Assembly: GCA_022925895.1 (NCBI GenBank)
Contig: JAKSYS010000594.1
Location: 1 to 39,709 of the forward strand
Reading direction: 5' to 3'
Source: Fragilaria crotonensis
Taxonomy: Eukaryota > Bacillariophyta > Fragilariophyceae > Fragilariales > Fragilariaceae
Length of the DNA stretch: 39,709 nucleotides
In this document: positions 18,961 through 30,617 of the stretch, piece after piece
Numbering within the stretch: position 1 is the first letter of the stretch
Layout: every line of letters starts with the position of its first letter
Program-made: the position numbers and the translations under genes
Notes under the pieces: generated by a model
Told to the model about the DNA's origin: nothing
The model's database searches: none
What the model saw: the letters and a program-made list of their open reading frames with translations, nothing else

Positions 18961-21900
18961 ATGGCTTCCACAGTAACTGAGATGTTGGAGTCCGAGGAGG
19001 ATAGAGCAGGTGCATTGGCCCGGTACAGTCTAGGATCGAGGGAAGATCCGTTTGAGCTTGATGATTCAGACTCCTCCGATGAAACTCCTTCTGCCGCAAA
19101 GCGAGCTGAAAGCGTCCGTAATCAAAGCACTCGAGGTCATGTCATGATGGCTTCCAAGGTTATGAACGTGGCAACCGATGCGAGAAAGCGCCCCGCTGTA
19201 GCTGTAGTCAAGGAAGAACGACGACTCAATGGCCTGCAGACAAAGAAGGATGGAAATGGACAGGATGTAAAAGAAAATGCAACTCTGAGAAAGGACGCCG
19301 CAGATCAAAGTCGCACATGCCGATCGTTGACAAATGAGCAAGTCAAGGAACTTCCCAAGGCAAGCCCAATAGTGCGGCTTCCGTCGCCGTCAAAGAGATG
19401 CCCTACTGCAAAACAGCCGTATCTGAGTGGTGCAACTCAGAAGAAACCCAGCGGTATGTGCCATAGGCTTGCTGCGAGAAAGCCAACTGAGGTTATCATC
19501 CTGGATGAAGACAGCAGTGATTGCAATGACACAGGAAGAGCGACGTTGGATTGTGAAGGAAGATCAAAAGAAAGCGCTATTTGCATACTATCTGATGACG
19601 AAGACCCAGACGATGCAGACGAATGGGCGCGTGGAGACATCCGGCGACCATCAAAGACAGTGTTTGCCTCCAAATTCTCCCAATTGTGTGGCGCTACTTC
19701 GCCGTCGAAACGCGCCTCTCCCAACCGCGGAAAGAATACAACCCCATCTGCGCTTCGACGGAATATGGCGACCCAGCACCCCAATGTCTTACGAAACATA
19801 ATGTCAGGAGCAAATACTCAGCCCTCACCTGTGGTTTCAGATACACACAAGGGTCCACGACGGAAGGCGATTCTCGGCAACACAGCCGATCAAATGTTTG
19901 CGCTGGGAAGGAATGGCACAGCCAGTTTCCTTGGTCGCAGTATTCAAGAGAGAGGGCGTCTCAAACGACATCGCGATGACTCTGTCAGCGCAGAATTATT
20001 TGACACAAGGAAAGGCGAGGACAGCCGAAACCAAGCAAACTACGAGCCAAGCAATTGCAGCGAGTCAAGCGGAAAGCTGAAGGAAGCTCTCTCCAATGAA
20101 GAGACTCCTACCGATAGGACGGAAAATGAAGCCACTAGCGCTGGAAGTAGAGTGACGGAAGTCCCTAAGGAAAGTGAAAGCGAGAGTGATAACGAAACGT
20201 CAAATTCCTCTTCAGATTCGACAGATAGTGGTCGAACTGGAGGAGGCACGTCCATTTCTTGTCCATGGGAGAGTGCTGATGAAGAGGAGAGTGATGGAAC
20301 AATATACCATTCATCGGACGCTTCGTCAGATTTCGGTGCCTGCAGTGAATCCGATTCGTCTGAGCATACCATGGCGATCGAGTCCAACTATGATGATAAT
20401 GCCGCCGTTCCTGTTTCAAGGCTAAACCAGGATTCTAACATTCGGTTAGATGTACAATCTAGCAGTGGTTTTAACGATGCAACTGACACGGATTTTCAGG
20501 GACACGCGCCGGCGAGCGTCACATCTGGTAGTTGGAAGGATAGACTGGACAATCACCAGATTGCACGCGAACAGGTCGCACTTTCCGACTCTGATCAGAG
20601 ATCTGAGAAGATTTTGAGTTCCATGAGCAATGAGGAAAACGACTTTGGAAGATTTCGACCGCAAACTGACACAACTGATATTGTCCGACGAACTACCCGG
20701 AAAATCATCACACGCCCCGAAGCAATCGACTCCTCAGAGAGTTTGGAGGAAAAGCTTGCAGCATACGATCCACGCGTCCGGAGTGTGAAGCGGAGAGCGC
20801 TGCATCTACAAAGAACACACACACCGGAGGGTGAAGCCACCGATGAAGAAAAGCATGTCATGCACCTTGTTCCACACCTCTCTAAAACGACGTACAACTC
20901 AAGCGGTGTGCCCTGTCATAAATTTACGGTCCACACCAATAATGATGGTAAGTCAGCTTTGGCGACGATCGTTTCAACTCTGGCTTCCCTGCCTCTCAAC
21001 AGCTCTGTTAAGATTCAATACTTTACGACTTCGAGGTGAATGTAAAGCAGTCAACTATTTCCGAGGATGCTGGTTTAGGAGCATTTCTTGTCTTTCGCGG
21101 TGCTCGCGTTCTGGAACGAGAGCGGAGGCACTCAAACAGCAAGAAAATGAGAGCTCGTCAACCTGTCGATCCAGGAACGCTAGAGAAACTTGAAGCATCG
21201 TATCAAAGTGGCGCTGGAGTTCTGGTGACTTTGACCGGCAAACATCTTCATGGTCATAATAACTCAATCTGGAGGGCACCGACAGAAATTCCATTGAAGG
21301 CAAAGGTCAACAAGAATATGGTGACAGTTAAGCTGTTGGGGGACCACCTTCACTACGACATCGACGAAGATAGACAACTAGGCCTTTCATGCTGCCCGAC
21401 AGGAATTGGTCATTTTCGCATGAACACCGAATCGGAATATTTGCTCGATTCCTCAGTTGTGTTCTCCGCTAGAAAACTTGGGAACTGTGCCGTCCTTGAA
21501 CTAGGGCGATATGGTCCTGCAAGAAAAGAAGGTGAGTGTTGACTCGTCACAGCAGTTGGGGGGTTCAGATCATATGGTTGCTCCTGTGCTGACACTGTGA
21601 CACTGCCTTTGCAGATCGAAAGAGGAAATCAGACTACGACGTCAAGTGTTTCTTTTTTGACCAAGAGCCAGCAGGATGGTGTTACGGTCTCGATGAACTC
21701 CTGTTTGGGCGCGAGCAAATTGTTGACATAACTGACGACGCAACAGGTGAGTTGCACGAAGACGCCAGGAAGCTTCCAGCGATCTATGTCAACGAGGTTG
21801 GCCACGATGCAACTTTGACTGAGAATGTTACAATCAGTCAAGTCGGAGGGTTGGTGCAGTACCATATCGACATCCAGCGGCCGATGAAAATGGGGGATGA

Positions 21901-23698
21901 GGTAGAACTTCTTTGCAACTACCGATCACACTATGAGACCAACCGTGAAAGAAAAGGCTACGGGCTAGACAATCTGAGTGGAGCGCAGAAGAGTGACTCC
22001 GATGTAGCCTCGAAACTTCTTCGGAACTTCGCCGAGAGAGCGGGAATCCTAGAAATGATCGAGGCTCTCTCACCGTTGGAACTTTTCTACAATATGGAGT
22101 TCATATCGCAGAATGTACTACCCAAAGTGGATAAAGCCACCAGCCTTTTAGCCGCAGACTTCGAAAAATCGGAGCCTCCACTGGAAGTCACGCCGCTCCA
22201 AATTCTGGCTCGTAGACGGATTCACTGGTTGACACCATTTTACCTTCACCGGATCGCTGCAATTGAAGGTTTTGATTTTTTGGGCGGAGAAGGGAAGGAC
22301 CCTTCAAGCAGAAGTGTTGTTGCAGAAATGAGGAAAAAGTGTCAAGAATGGGCGCAGGGCATGGAGTGGAGGACTTTACTGGATGAGTCCCGAATGTCAT
22401 GGATCGCTGACCAGAAGCTGAAAAGTGCCTTCGACTCGGAGACTGTAGAAGAAGTGCTGTTCTGTGTGAGAGATCACTTCAAGTATCCAATGGACGTGAA
22501 TTTGTGGTGTCCCATCGCAAGAGATCTGATAACGCAGTTGTGCGTCAAGTCATTTGAACAATACCTTCGTTTCCGGCGAGAGGTGCCACAGGAAGATCTT
22601 GGGAACTTATTTCTCAAGTGCGCATTCAAAGCTGCTGATGCGATTCGCCAATGCACTCTGGCGAGCTCCTTCGAAAATCTGGCCTTCCGCTCCGGTGCTG
22701 AAGGGGTCTGGAGAGTGAAAGGTTGTCCCAAGAACCTGGTCACACTTGCAGCGGGTTCTGCTTTGTCGAATTCAACGGTGTTGAAAGGAGCTATATCAGC
22801 TCTGATTGAGCAGCAGGTCAGCCAACAAAACGCCGACCTCGGACCCAACGTAAAAGTGATGGAACTGACTTGTGACGATGCTGTTGTTATTGCTCGGTGC
22901 TCATTGGGGAATGACACACAAGGTGCCATGCCACGTCCCGTTGACTTTGTCAGCAAACGACACGGCACAATTCACGAAGAATGGTACATGATCTGGCAGG
23001 TTGTGTATCCAGCTCATGTGATACTATATGGCTTGATAAAGGAAATGCCGGCAACGATAGTCGCCACAGCACCTGGCTACGATTTTCTGAATTTGATTTG
23101 TCACAGTTTGGACGTTGATGTTGAGCTTGCCCGCTCTGCAATAGAGGTTGGAATACGCGATGACCTCGCAGCTCCGCAGATGACATTCACATCGAGACTT
23201 CATGTCGGATCAAAAGGACGGGCTCAACAGAAAGCAACATCCAGGTCCAAGATCACCAAGTCAAACGTGAATCGAGTAGTCGCGAAAGTTGCGAAAGTTG
23301 CGAAAGTTCGCCAGACGACAGGTAATGAGGAGAAGACAGGAGGTGCTTTCTCGAGGACGATGTTCTTTGAAATTGTGTGGAAGGCGCTTACGGATCTAGG
23401 CTGGACTCTTCTTGTTGGCAACAGGCCCACCGATTATTACTTTATGCCCCCAGGAGTACAACGAGGGAAGAAATTCGGTTTCAAACCTCGCGTGGATTTC
23501 TTTGATAGCTACAGGCTAGTACTACAGTTCCTGCGTACGGATGGTAGATGGAAAGATAAGGTGGAGGTGTTGGAATGTCTCGCTTTGTACGATGGGTGCC
23601 GGCACTTTCTTGCTAGTAGAAAGGTCAAGGGAGAACTGAAAATCGAACGCATCATTGAACAAGTCAAACTTGAGAAAAGCAAGAATCACCTACAATAA
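18961..23698 (+). CDS. Large diatom-type protein with divergent SET-like region
   Basis: Three exons (18961-20947, 21013-21531, 21615-23698; introns of 65 nt, GTAAGT...TTAAG, and 83 nt, GTGAGT...TGCAG) give one frame of 1529 residues. Residues 1-640 are acidic, serine-rich and disordered (ESESESDNETSNSSSDSTDS). About 668-700 reads YDFEVNVKQSTISEDAGLGA then FLVFRGARVL, like the opening of a SET methyltransferase domain. About 890-938 has PAIYVNEVG and GDEVELLCNYRSHYE, like its closing part, but the NHxxxPN signature is absent, so activity is doubtful. A long helical region follows, then a triple AKV repeat. The C-terminal segment (1430-1529) has LGWTLLVGNRPTDYYFMPPG and RVDFFDS, a module I associate with other uncharacterised diatom proteins. 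The 3' end overlaps the cytochrome b561 stop by 9 bp. Function unknown; a chromatin role is a guess. Confidence 0.8.
23282..23308 (+). repeat. 9-bp in-frame tandem triplication
   Basis: Three perfect copies of GCGAAAGTT lie inside the large protein gene and add a repeated AKV unit to a lysine/alanine linker just before its C-terminal module. It probably varies in copy number between strains. Confidence 0.9.
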
Positions 23699-24583
23699 AT
23701 GTATTACAACACATGTCCATCTGGGACCAACACCTTTCCAAAGTCGTGAATTGCGAAGGTTGTAGATTGTAGATAGAGCCATCGTCAGAATTACAAGTCC
23801 CAGTGAATGACTCACTCGGCACGACAAAGGGATGTCGTTCAAGTGCTGAATTGGGAACGAATCCACCTCATCCACCTCATAGTAACAACCAATAAATCCC
23901 TCCTTTTCTTGTATTCCTAACAGCATTGTGACCGCAACACCTTGATAAAGGATGGGCCCAACGTACTTGTGCACAAGGATTGCCGTACCCTTCCAAGATG
24001 GGTTTCCAAAGCCGAATGCGTAGATCCCAACCAGCCACTGTGACAAATAAAACGCGACAAGCAGGATTCCAATCCACGAATGCAATGAGTACAAATTGGC
24101 AATGAAGCCACTCTGTGCGTCATTGTGGGACTTAAAAACAGCCACCAGCGCCACTGCTCCGCATAGAGTCGCCACCGACCACGAGATGGCATGCGACAAT
24201 TTGCTATGGTACCGCATCAGAGGGTATCGAAACGAAAGGGAGGCTACTGTCATGAATGCAAAGCCAATTACCATCAGCAGGGGATGGTAATTGAAGGTTC
24301 TCTTGGCTTCCCCACTCATCCACGAAACACCACCCATAAGTTCAATCCACCAAGAAACCAAACATATGGCTGTTAACGCCAAAACATGGGACAGAACATT
24401 TGCACCAAATTGAAGTTTGGTGAGTCGGCGCCTCCATTCAACACTTAATGCAGTTCCTCCCTCGTCTAGAGGGCCGAGGACAAGGCCGTCTTGAGCGGAA
24501 GGGTCGTCATCACGGCTTGGCTGGTCTCGACCAACCGCAGACATGGTGCTATACGTAGACGTTGAACGAATTTGTGCCTTCAT
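23690..24583 (-). CDS. Cytochrome b561-domain protein
   Basis: Cytochromes b561 are membrane proteins with two hemes b that pass electrons across a membrane, usually from ascorbate. The protein is 297 residues from ATG 24583 (an in-frame ATG at 24544 is possible). A hydrophilic N-terminus is followed by six membrane segments. Candidate heme-ligand histidines lie in FNYHPLLMVIGFAFM, in LSHAISW or FKSHND, in LYSLHSWIGILLV and in LVHKYVGPILYQG. The family's (L/I)GI-EK motif is present as LLGIQEKEGF. The length is slightly above a typical b561 (about 230-260) owing to the extra N-terminus. The stop codon lies inside the last codons of the convergent large gene, a 9-bp tail-to-tail overlap. Substrate and membrane are unknown. 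Confidence 0.85.
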   Translation of the reverse strand: MKAQIRSTSTYSTMSAVGRDQPSRDDDPSAQDGLVLGPLDEGGTALSVEWRRRLTKLQFGANVLSHVLALTAICLVSWWIELMGGVSWMSGEAKRTFNYHPLLMVIGFAFMTVASLSFRYPLMRYHSKLSHAISWSVATLCGAVALVAVFKSHNDAQSGFIANLYSLHSWIGILLVAFYLSQWLVGIYAFGFGNPSWKGTAILVHKYVGPILYQGVAVTMLLGIQEKEGFIGCYYEVDEVDSFPIQHLNDIPLSCRVSHSLGLVILTMALSTIYNLRNSRLWKGVGPRWTCVVIHLL

Positions 24584-25216
24584 CTTTGGTATTGCTTATT
24601 GGCAATAGGCATTGCGCCTAATGTCTGTATGACCGCGTACGACTGCTGCTCCGCACAGGATAAAGATAAAGGCAGTTGTAGGTTTGCATTTTGCATCCTG
24701 CGCTCATGGTATGTGCGGTTTCGCGGTGATGCACTATCGCTTTTAAAGTGCATAGGTGACGGTTTTGGTGCAAACTGGTTAATTAAGGTCGTTACTACTG
24801 TACTCCAAGGCCACAGCGTATGCATACCAAATGTCGTTGGCCAGCAAAAATGGTTACTTGTACCTGGTACTACCGGTAGTACCAGGTACCAAGTACTAGC
24901 TCGTATTCATAATTCGCATACGCTATATGCATAGGCTATGGACTATTGACTGTGGACTATGGACAATCGAGTCGATACCTACGCCTTCGGAAATACATAT
25001 CAAGCCAATCTTGGTGATCTGTAACTGATTAATGCTTATCCTGTTGCATGATGTGCCGCTAGTGTACGGTTGATTGTGGCATAGTGCACAGTGACCGCCG
25101 CTGTTTTGCTGGAAGCTCGAAGTATTGGTACTTTAGTCCTTGTGGACCAAAGCGATGACAGAAGACGGACGCTCGAGACCACCTGTAGATCGCAAATAGT
25201 GATCACGAGGCAACGG
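24584..25216. other. intergenic region with 30-bp palindrome
   Basis: This gap between two minus-strand genes has no coding frame worth keeping. It contains the longest GTAC palindrome of the window (24860-24889) and a small imperfect repeat of CTATGGACTATTGACTGTGG near 24932-24966. Confidence 0.6.
24860..24889. repeat. perfect 30-bp palindrome of the GTAC family
   Basis: The arms GTACCTGGTACTACC (24860-24874) and GGTAGTACCAGGTAC (24875-24889) are exact reverse complements with no loop. After a one-base bulge a further ACTTG/CAAGT can pair. The arm contains the TACCAGGTAC core also seen at 16381-16402 and 18268-18294. Confidence 0.9.
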
Positions 25217-26600
25217 CTATAGTATGCTACGCTGCAAAGGTCCGGATCGCTGATTGTATTCACGGTATAACTCGATCGTCTGCGAATACTCCGACACTAA
25301 ACGATGTAATGTCGAAGGTGGTACCTCTGCTAAGGCTGCCAACAGTACAGCTCGTGCCGAGTGGCGACCTGGCCTTGAGATGAGTTTGCGTATTCTCCGT
25401 TGAAAGGCATCATTCCCATCTTCACCGGCGAATAAGGCGAACGGTACAGCAACTAATCTTCGCCTCAAGGCTTCCATGAAGGATGGCGGTCGACCAAGCA
25501 AAAGCAGCCTCGACTCTTCTTGCTCACAGTAATCAGCATAGTCCTCCAAGACTTTTCCCCTAGTTGGAATATCAACCAGCTCCTCGCCCCACAGTGTATC
25601 CACCATCGCAAAGGAGCATGGATGGTTGATTGCTGCACGTCCAACCATCGTGCCCACTAGATTTGGTGGAGCTTGGTCGAGTCGATCGTAAATATCATCC
25701 ATGGTATTGATCCCACCGTTGGAGACGAATTCAATGGATTGCATTGCTTTTGCGAGCTGGTTGACCACAGTTGGTCTTAACGGTGGAACACTGCGATTTT
25801 TGATAGTTGCCAATCGGGATTTGCGCTTGGCTCGATACTGCACTCGTTTGTGATTGACCTTGTCTTCGCTTCCCTTTTCGGGATCCCTTGGAATCCACAG
25901 TGATGATGCCGATTCGTCCACTTCAGGTTCAAAATCCCCCAGTAGCGCAAGTCGCCCATGGACATGAAGTTTCCTAACTGCACCAGTAAATGTAACAGCT
26001 TTTGCAAAGTTCAAACATGACTCCAATGACGCAGTGTCATCTTGCTGACGATCATAGGCTGAATCATACTCTTTGGCATCGGCTACACCCAATCGGTGTT
26101 TGATGGATAGTTCCATATGAGGGTATTCTTCTAGTGCTGTTGACATGCGTTCGACAATCCGTGCTACTTGCGACGGATCGCGCATCAAGGAAGCGCCACC
26201 CTGCCGACCAGAAACAGCATTGGAGGGGGCATCCACAATTCAAATTGATACCATCGTACCCAAATGTGGCCCCTATCAATGCCGCGCGTGCCAATAGTTC
26301 AGGGTCTCGACCGCCGAGTTGAAGAACAATGGGGTGGGCATCAGGGTTGATCCGTAGCAGTTCCTCGAGAGCCAATGGATTTGTTTCGTGGAGATTGACA
26401 ATCTGCGATGCTGGCATCATTTCTGTGTAAAGATGTGCTCTCTTGCTCATCATGCGAAAGAAGGTGTGGTAGTGCCGATTGGTGTGGCCCATCATTGGTG
26501 CGACAGAGAAGACTTCCCGCTCGTGTGGTATTGTCATCGAGCAACAACTTGGTGTGGACCAAAGGACAAAGATCAGCGCAACAGAAAAGATATTGCTCAT
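25217..26600 (-). CDS. tRNA-dihydrouridine synthase, DusA-type (frame break)
   Basis: Dus enzymes reduce uridines in the tRNA D-loop using FMN and NAD(P)H. From ATG 26600 a hydrophobic leader (IFSVALIFVLWSTPSCC) precedes the barrel start FSVAPMMGHTNRHYHTFFRM, then LYTEMMPASQI, VLQLGGRDPELLARAA and YDGINLNCGCP. Next comes the family's conserved cysteine loop, which continues in the neighbouring frame as SNAVSGRQGGASLMRDP, ELSIKHRLGV, FVSNGGI and MVGRAAINHP. The span is 3n+1 and the break falls in a C5 run (minus strand of 26225-26229); one C fewer gives the family's GCPS motif. A basic insertion (NHKRVQYRAKRKSR) interrupts the barrel and is unusual. The hydrophobic N-terminus may target an organelle. 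This is either a sequence error or a broken copy; the rest is well conserved. Confidence 0.88.
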
Positions 26601-27164
26601 GATGCTGCCGGTGTTCTCAATGGTGCAATCGGGTGTTAGCGTTTGCCTGATCCATCACCATGATGGCTCCCTCCAGTTTTGCTGCGCCTGTTTCAGGAAC
26701 TTCCAGCTTTCGTGCTCCCCACACATCGAACTTGTACATGTATGAGTATGACATATAGGAGTGTGAAGTAAATATCACGAGGTATGAAATGATCACAAAC
26801 ACTCCTTAAAGTCTTCGATAAAGACTGTATGTGTATCTTTGATAAGTATACGGAAGTATAAATAGTTTGTCGCATGGAGGGAGATCCTGTTAACGGTTAT
26901 TTACGGCTTAAGAATCACATATTTAGTCGGTGGATGATTCTACACCTTTTTGGAATCGAGCTGGAAGGATTGAAACTGGCAAAACTGACAACCCTGCCCC
27001 ATGCTGGCGACAACCTTGGCTGATCCAACTTTCCTAACTCTCTACGCAACTCTCAAGTATCATACATACACTTGTAGCGTATCCGGAGTACTTTTCCATC
27101 TTCTCTAGAGTAGATACTGCTGTGTAGGGTCTCAAGAGTATGAAGACACAAAGGATGACTGTTC
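26601..27164. other. divergent intergenic region
   Basis: This gap between the Dus gene (-) and a hypothetical gene (+) contains AT-rich imperfect TATACGGAAGTATA-like words near 26846-26862 and nothing I can call a gene. Confidence 0.45.
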
Positions 27165-28040
27165 ATGCCGCCATTGGTGTCGGAAGCATTTACTAATTCC
27201 GTCACCATGAGCACTCCTCCCACTGTCGGAGGGTATTCATTTTACCTCAATGTTGTGGTTGTCAACAGTGGACCTAGGGATGACATTTCAGAGGACACGC
27301 CCAACCGCGATGACCCAAAGGTTGCTGCCACACCCATCGCAGAGAAAGACCTAGCAGTCGTGCCCGCCTCGACGACTCCTTCCAAAAACAAGTTGCTGCT
27401 CGATGGAAAGTCTTTTGTCGACTCCATCTCCCACTCGTTCACAAATCGAGCTGTTGCATTTGTTGCCGAAGAAAAACAACGTGCCACACCTGATCCCAAG
27501 AAACTAGTCCAAGACGGTCAACGACTTATGAGCTCTATCGGAAGCTCCATCAGCAAGTCCTCGTCGAGCATATCCAAACGAGCCACTGCCTTTGTGGCAT
27601 CGAAAACTGCGGTCAGTCGTGCCGAGAAAGCAGTCGTTGAGTGTGTCCCCCTCGTGACAGAAGAGATTGGAGTGGAAATGAGCATTAGCAAACGCTTTCA
27701 GCAAGGACCCGTCTTTGTCCTCGAAGTGGATATGAAAGGGTGTGACTTGCTAGAGCTTCTCGAAAAGGTGTTAGGCGACGAATCAGCGCAGCATTATCGG
27801 AATGTGCGGGAAGGGTTGGAGTTTTTGGGCATGACGGACAGCATTGCTGCCTTTGATAAAGAGATTCTTCCTTTGGTGAGAAAGGGAATGATGGAGAAAA
27901 TGACGGAGATTGTCCCTGAGAAGATGAAGTTGAAGAAGAGCAATGCTGACCTTGAAATTCAGTGTGTTGCCCTGGAAGATGCTGAAGAAGCCAAGTGGTT
28001 GTACAATTTCCTAGAGTTTATGGAACAAATGAAGTTGTGA
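27165..28040 (+). CDS. Hypothetical protein, amphipathic and Lys/Glu-rich
   Basis: A 291-residue single-exon frame from ATG 27165 (an in-frame ATG at 27207 is also possible). I do not recognise it. The N-terminus has a short hydrophobic strand (YSFYLNVVVVN). Residues about 75-150 contain two related Ser/Lys segments, GKSFVDSISHSFTNRAVAFV and SSIGSSISKSSSSISKRATAFV, which look like a duplicated amphipathic unit ending in RA-(V/T)-AFV. The C-terminal half is more ordered (FVLEVDMKGCDLLELLEKVL, VREGLEFLGM) and ends in charged helices. Codon use is consistent with neighbouring genes and no stop interrupts it, which argues that it is real. No catalytic or targeting motif is evident. Confidence 0.65.
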   Translation: MPPLVSEAFTNSVTMSTPPTVGGYSFYLNVVVVNSGPRDDISEDTPNRDDPKVAATPIAEKDLAVVPASTTPSKNKLLLDGKSFVDSISHSFTNRAVAFVAEEKQRATPDPKKLVQDGQRLMSSIGSSISKSSSSISKRATAFVASKTAVSRAEKAVVECVPLVTEEIGVEMSISKRFQQGPVFVLEVDMKGCDLLELLEKVLGDESAQHYRNVREGLEFLGMTDSIAAFDKEILPLVRKGMMEKMTEIVPEKMKLKKSNADLEIQCVALEDAEEAKWLYNFLEFMEQMKL

Positions 28041-28444
28041 TGAATGCGAGTTCACGAAGTCGATCATTCCTTCTTAGAGAAGACTATTCTGTTTACTCGT
28101 TGTGGACTTATAACAGCACCTGTGGTACTGAATCTGCAAAGCAGAAGAGTTAACATGTTCTCTAGACAGTAGCAAGTTATGGACATCTGTACTGATCTGC
28201 TCCAAGCGCATACATGGCATACACTGTATGACATACGACATATGCGACCCATAAACCAGAATTTCCGGTACAAGTACCCGGTGCAAGTACCATTGTATTT
28301 TTGGTGTCAAACTCTGACACAAGTCTCACACCATACACCATACGCCCTCACACATACGTCGTAATACACACCCTCTAACGGCCTTAAAGACTTCGATTTG
28401 CCAATCGAACGCTATCTTTGTCAAAATAGACGCAACACGTCGTC
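28041..28444. other. intergenic region with GTAC words
   Basis: A short promoter gap before the TLC gene. GTACAAGTACCCGGTGCAAG at about 28269-28288 belongs to the GTAC-rich word family. No gene is seen. Confidence 0.45.
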
Positions 28445-29414
28445 ATGTCTACCATTTTGTACATCATTAAATCCATCCTTAATGACCCTGTGATCATCCC
28501 TTTGGGATCGTCTATATTGGCTATCCACATTGTGTTGTTTTTCTTGTTCAAGTACGTCTGTCCGGATGGACCCTGGAAGGTGCTACCTTCCTTCACAGCT
28601 CATCAGGTGATCGCCTTAGTACTCATGATCTACCAAACCTACCTCGGATTTATGTATCATCGGGACGGCGGAATGATGAATGTTAACCAGCCGGGCGTCT
28701 TCATGGCTCGTTTCTCCGTCGCAGTAAGTGACGGATGCCGAAAAGAAAGGAACGAATCAATTCAAACATGACATTGCTAACACTTTCATCACTTTCTCAC
28801 TTGCATTGTTCCGGATACCAAGTCCATGATGATCTGGGATATTCCAGTTGGTGTTGTTAGCGATGGTATGGGAGATCTAATCATGCATGTGCATCATGTT
28901 GGAACCTTCATTGTTTCAGCCATTGCGCTGGGTTTGTTCTCGAATGGCACCCCCATTGGATCCGCTTATGTACCCTTCTTTCTCGGGATTGTAGAACTCA
29001 GCAGTATTCCGTTGGCAATTGTGGATGGTAAGCAATCTAGTCGTCCATTGATTGAATCCTTTGATTGGTACACTAATGGTATTCATCCAAGTTTTTCATC
29101 CCAAGCAAAAGGCGTGGCATGCATACCTTGCCACCTCCAAGAGCCTCCAGACGATCAATGAAATAAGTCGTGTTCTATTCGCTCTGCTCTATGTCGCGAC
29201 AAGAGTGTTGTATTTTCCATACGTTATGTTCACTGGGGTGCTACCAGACTGTTTGTCCGCCGCGAACGACCACCCAGAATTTGTGTCGCCCTTGTACACA
29301 GTTATGCTGCTCGGAATTCTCTTCACTATGCTGCAATGGTACTGGGGAAAGTTGGTTATTCAACAGATTATCAAGGCTTTGGGCGGTGATGCCAAAACTA
29401 AGAAGGCGAAATAG
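28445..29414 (+). CDS. TLC-domain (TRAM-LAG1-CLN8) membrane protein
   Basis: Three exons (28445-28723, 28823-29027, 29092-29414; introns of 99 nt, GTAAGT...CCAAG, and 64 nt, GTAAGC...CCAAG) give 268 residues. The protein has several membrane spans (SILAIHIVLFFLFKYV, HQVIALVLMIYQTYLGFMY, AIALGLF, VMLLGILFTMLQWYW). It carries the TLC hallmark histidines MHVHHVGTF (residues 114-122), then FFLGIVELSSIPLAIVD and, across the second splice, VFHPKQKAW, NEISRVLFALLYVATRVLYF. TLC proteins include ceramide synthases and TMEM56-like lipid sensors or transporters. This one lacks a homeobox and is short, so it is closer to the TMEM56/CLN8 type. The lysine-rich end (GGDAKTKKAK) fits ER retention. No frame break. 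Confidence 0.88.
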
Positions 29415-29700
29415 TTGTTACATGCAGTGGTCGCTGCGGCCATGAGACAAGATTGCGGCATTCACATCCTCAGGGTAGAGTTTACAAAGTCCAGCTACAT
29501 AAACAGATAATGAGTTTTTTAGTTAATGTAAGTGCTCTATCCCCAAACATTTTTGTCCTACCGGGTAGGACAAAAAAAAATAATTTATCCGAATCGCCGA
29601 ACCCATTTTGTCCTTTGGCGGATTTAGCAATAGGACAAAAAGTAACCTTAAAATCACGGGTTAATGAAATTTAACACGGCGAGTGCCGTGTTAATGTCGA

Positions 29701-30324
29701 TAACAACTATCGTTGTGTTTTAAACAAATTCAGATTTTGAATTTGTTTTAAACAGTTTAAAACTGTTTAAAACAACTTTGTTTAAAACAGCAACAGTTCA
29801 CAGTAGTAAGTACTACAGTACTCCAAGTAGTCAAGGACTCGGAGTAGACCACCAATCAATACGGTTCAAAGCCTTGAGAACAAGACAACAAGGATAACCA
29901 AGACAGAAAGGAGCCCTAAGGACTAATCAGCATGAACTTATAATTGCACTTATGCCTGACAATACTCTGCCTTGTTGCATGCAGGTATCCCACCAACTGA
30001 ATGGTATGGATCCCCTATAAGTGTCCACTGATAACATCCTTTTGTCTCACCATTCTTCTTGAATCAAAATGTATTGAATTGTCTGACATGCATCACTTAA
30101 CTGATGTTCTGCATTTTGATGCTGTTTCAACCTATAAACAGTATAGTTATGCGATGAGCAATGAGCCTTGTCGATGAAAAACCGCATCATAACCGTAAAA
30201 CCATAACCCTAACCTAGATTTCAATTAAACAAATTGTTTTTTGAAAGAAAAAGTTGTTTTAAACAGCTGTTTAAAACAGGGTGTTTTAAACAGCAATTAA
30301 ACAAACACAACGATAATAACAACC
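29701..30324. repeat. nested inverted-repeat block rich in GTTTTAAAC words
   Basis: The left side (from 29701, containing ATCGTTGTGTTTTAAACAAA) and the right side (ending 30324, containing AAACAAACACAACGAT) are inverted copies. Between and beside them are several self-complementary words such as AGTTTAAAACTG and ACAGCTGT. This could be a smaller element inserted into the larger one. Confidence 0.6.
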
Positions 30325-30617
30325 CCGTAATCTTGTTGGCTTACTCGCTGTATGTCACGGATCGGGCTGTATGACTTACTGTACGTTGGCATTGTTGTTG
30401 CCTACAGCTCTGCGTACTCAGATTTAACGTCAGAGCATGAGATCGAACGTTACGTCCAATTGCATAATCCACATGGTCTCGGCGGCAAGTTTTAGCGATA
30501 ACAAGACCCAAAAAAGCAAAACACGACTTGTTTTTTACGAACACACCCGGAGATGATCAACAACTAACCCGGAAATTGTCAAGATTTGGCGTGATTTGGC
30601 GTTGTTTGGCGTTGACC

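Noticed and set aside
20831-21193. Alternative frame after the first intron of the large gene using the AACAG acceptor
   Set aside because: It leads to a Cys/Ser/Arg-rich tail and a stop, and skips the conserved region that the TTAAG acceptor joins in frame.
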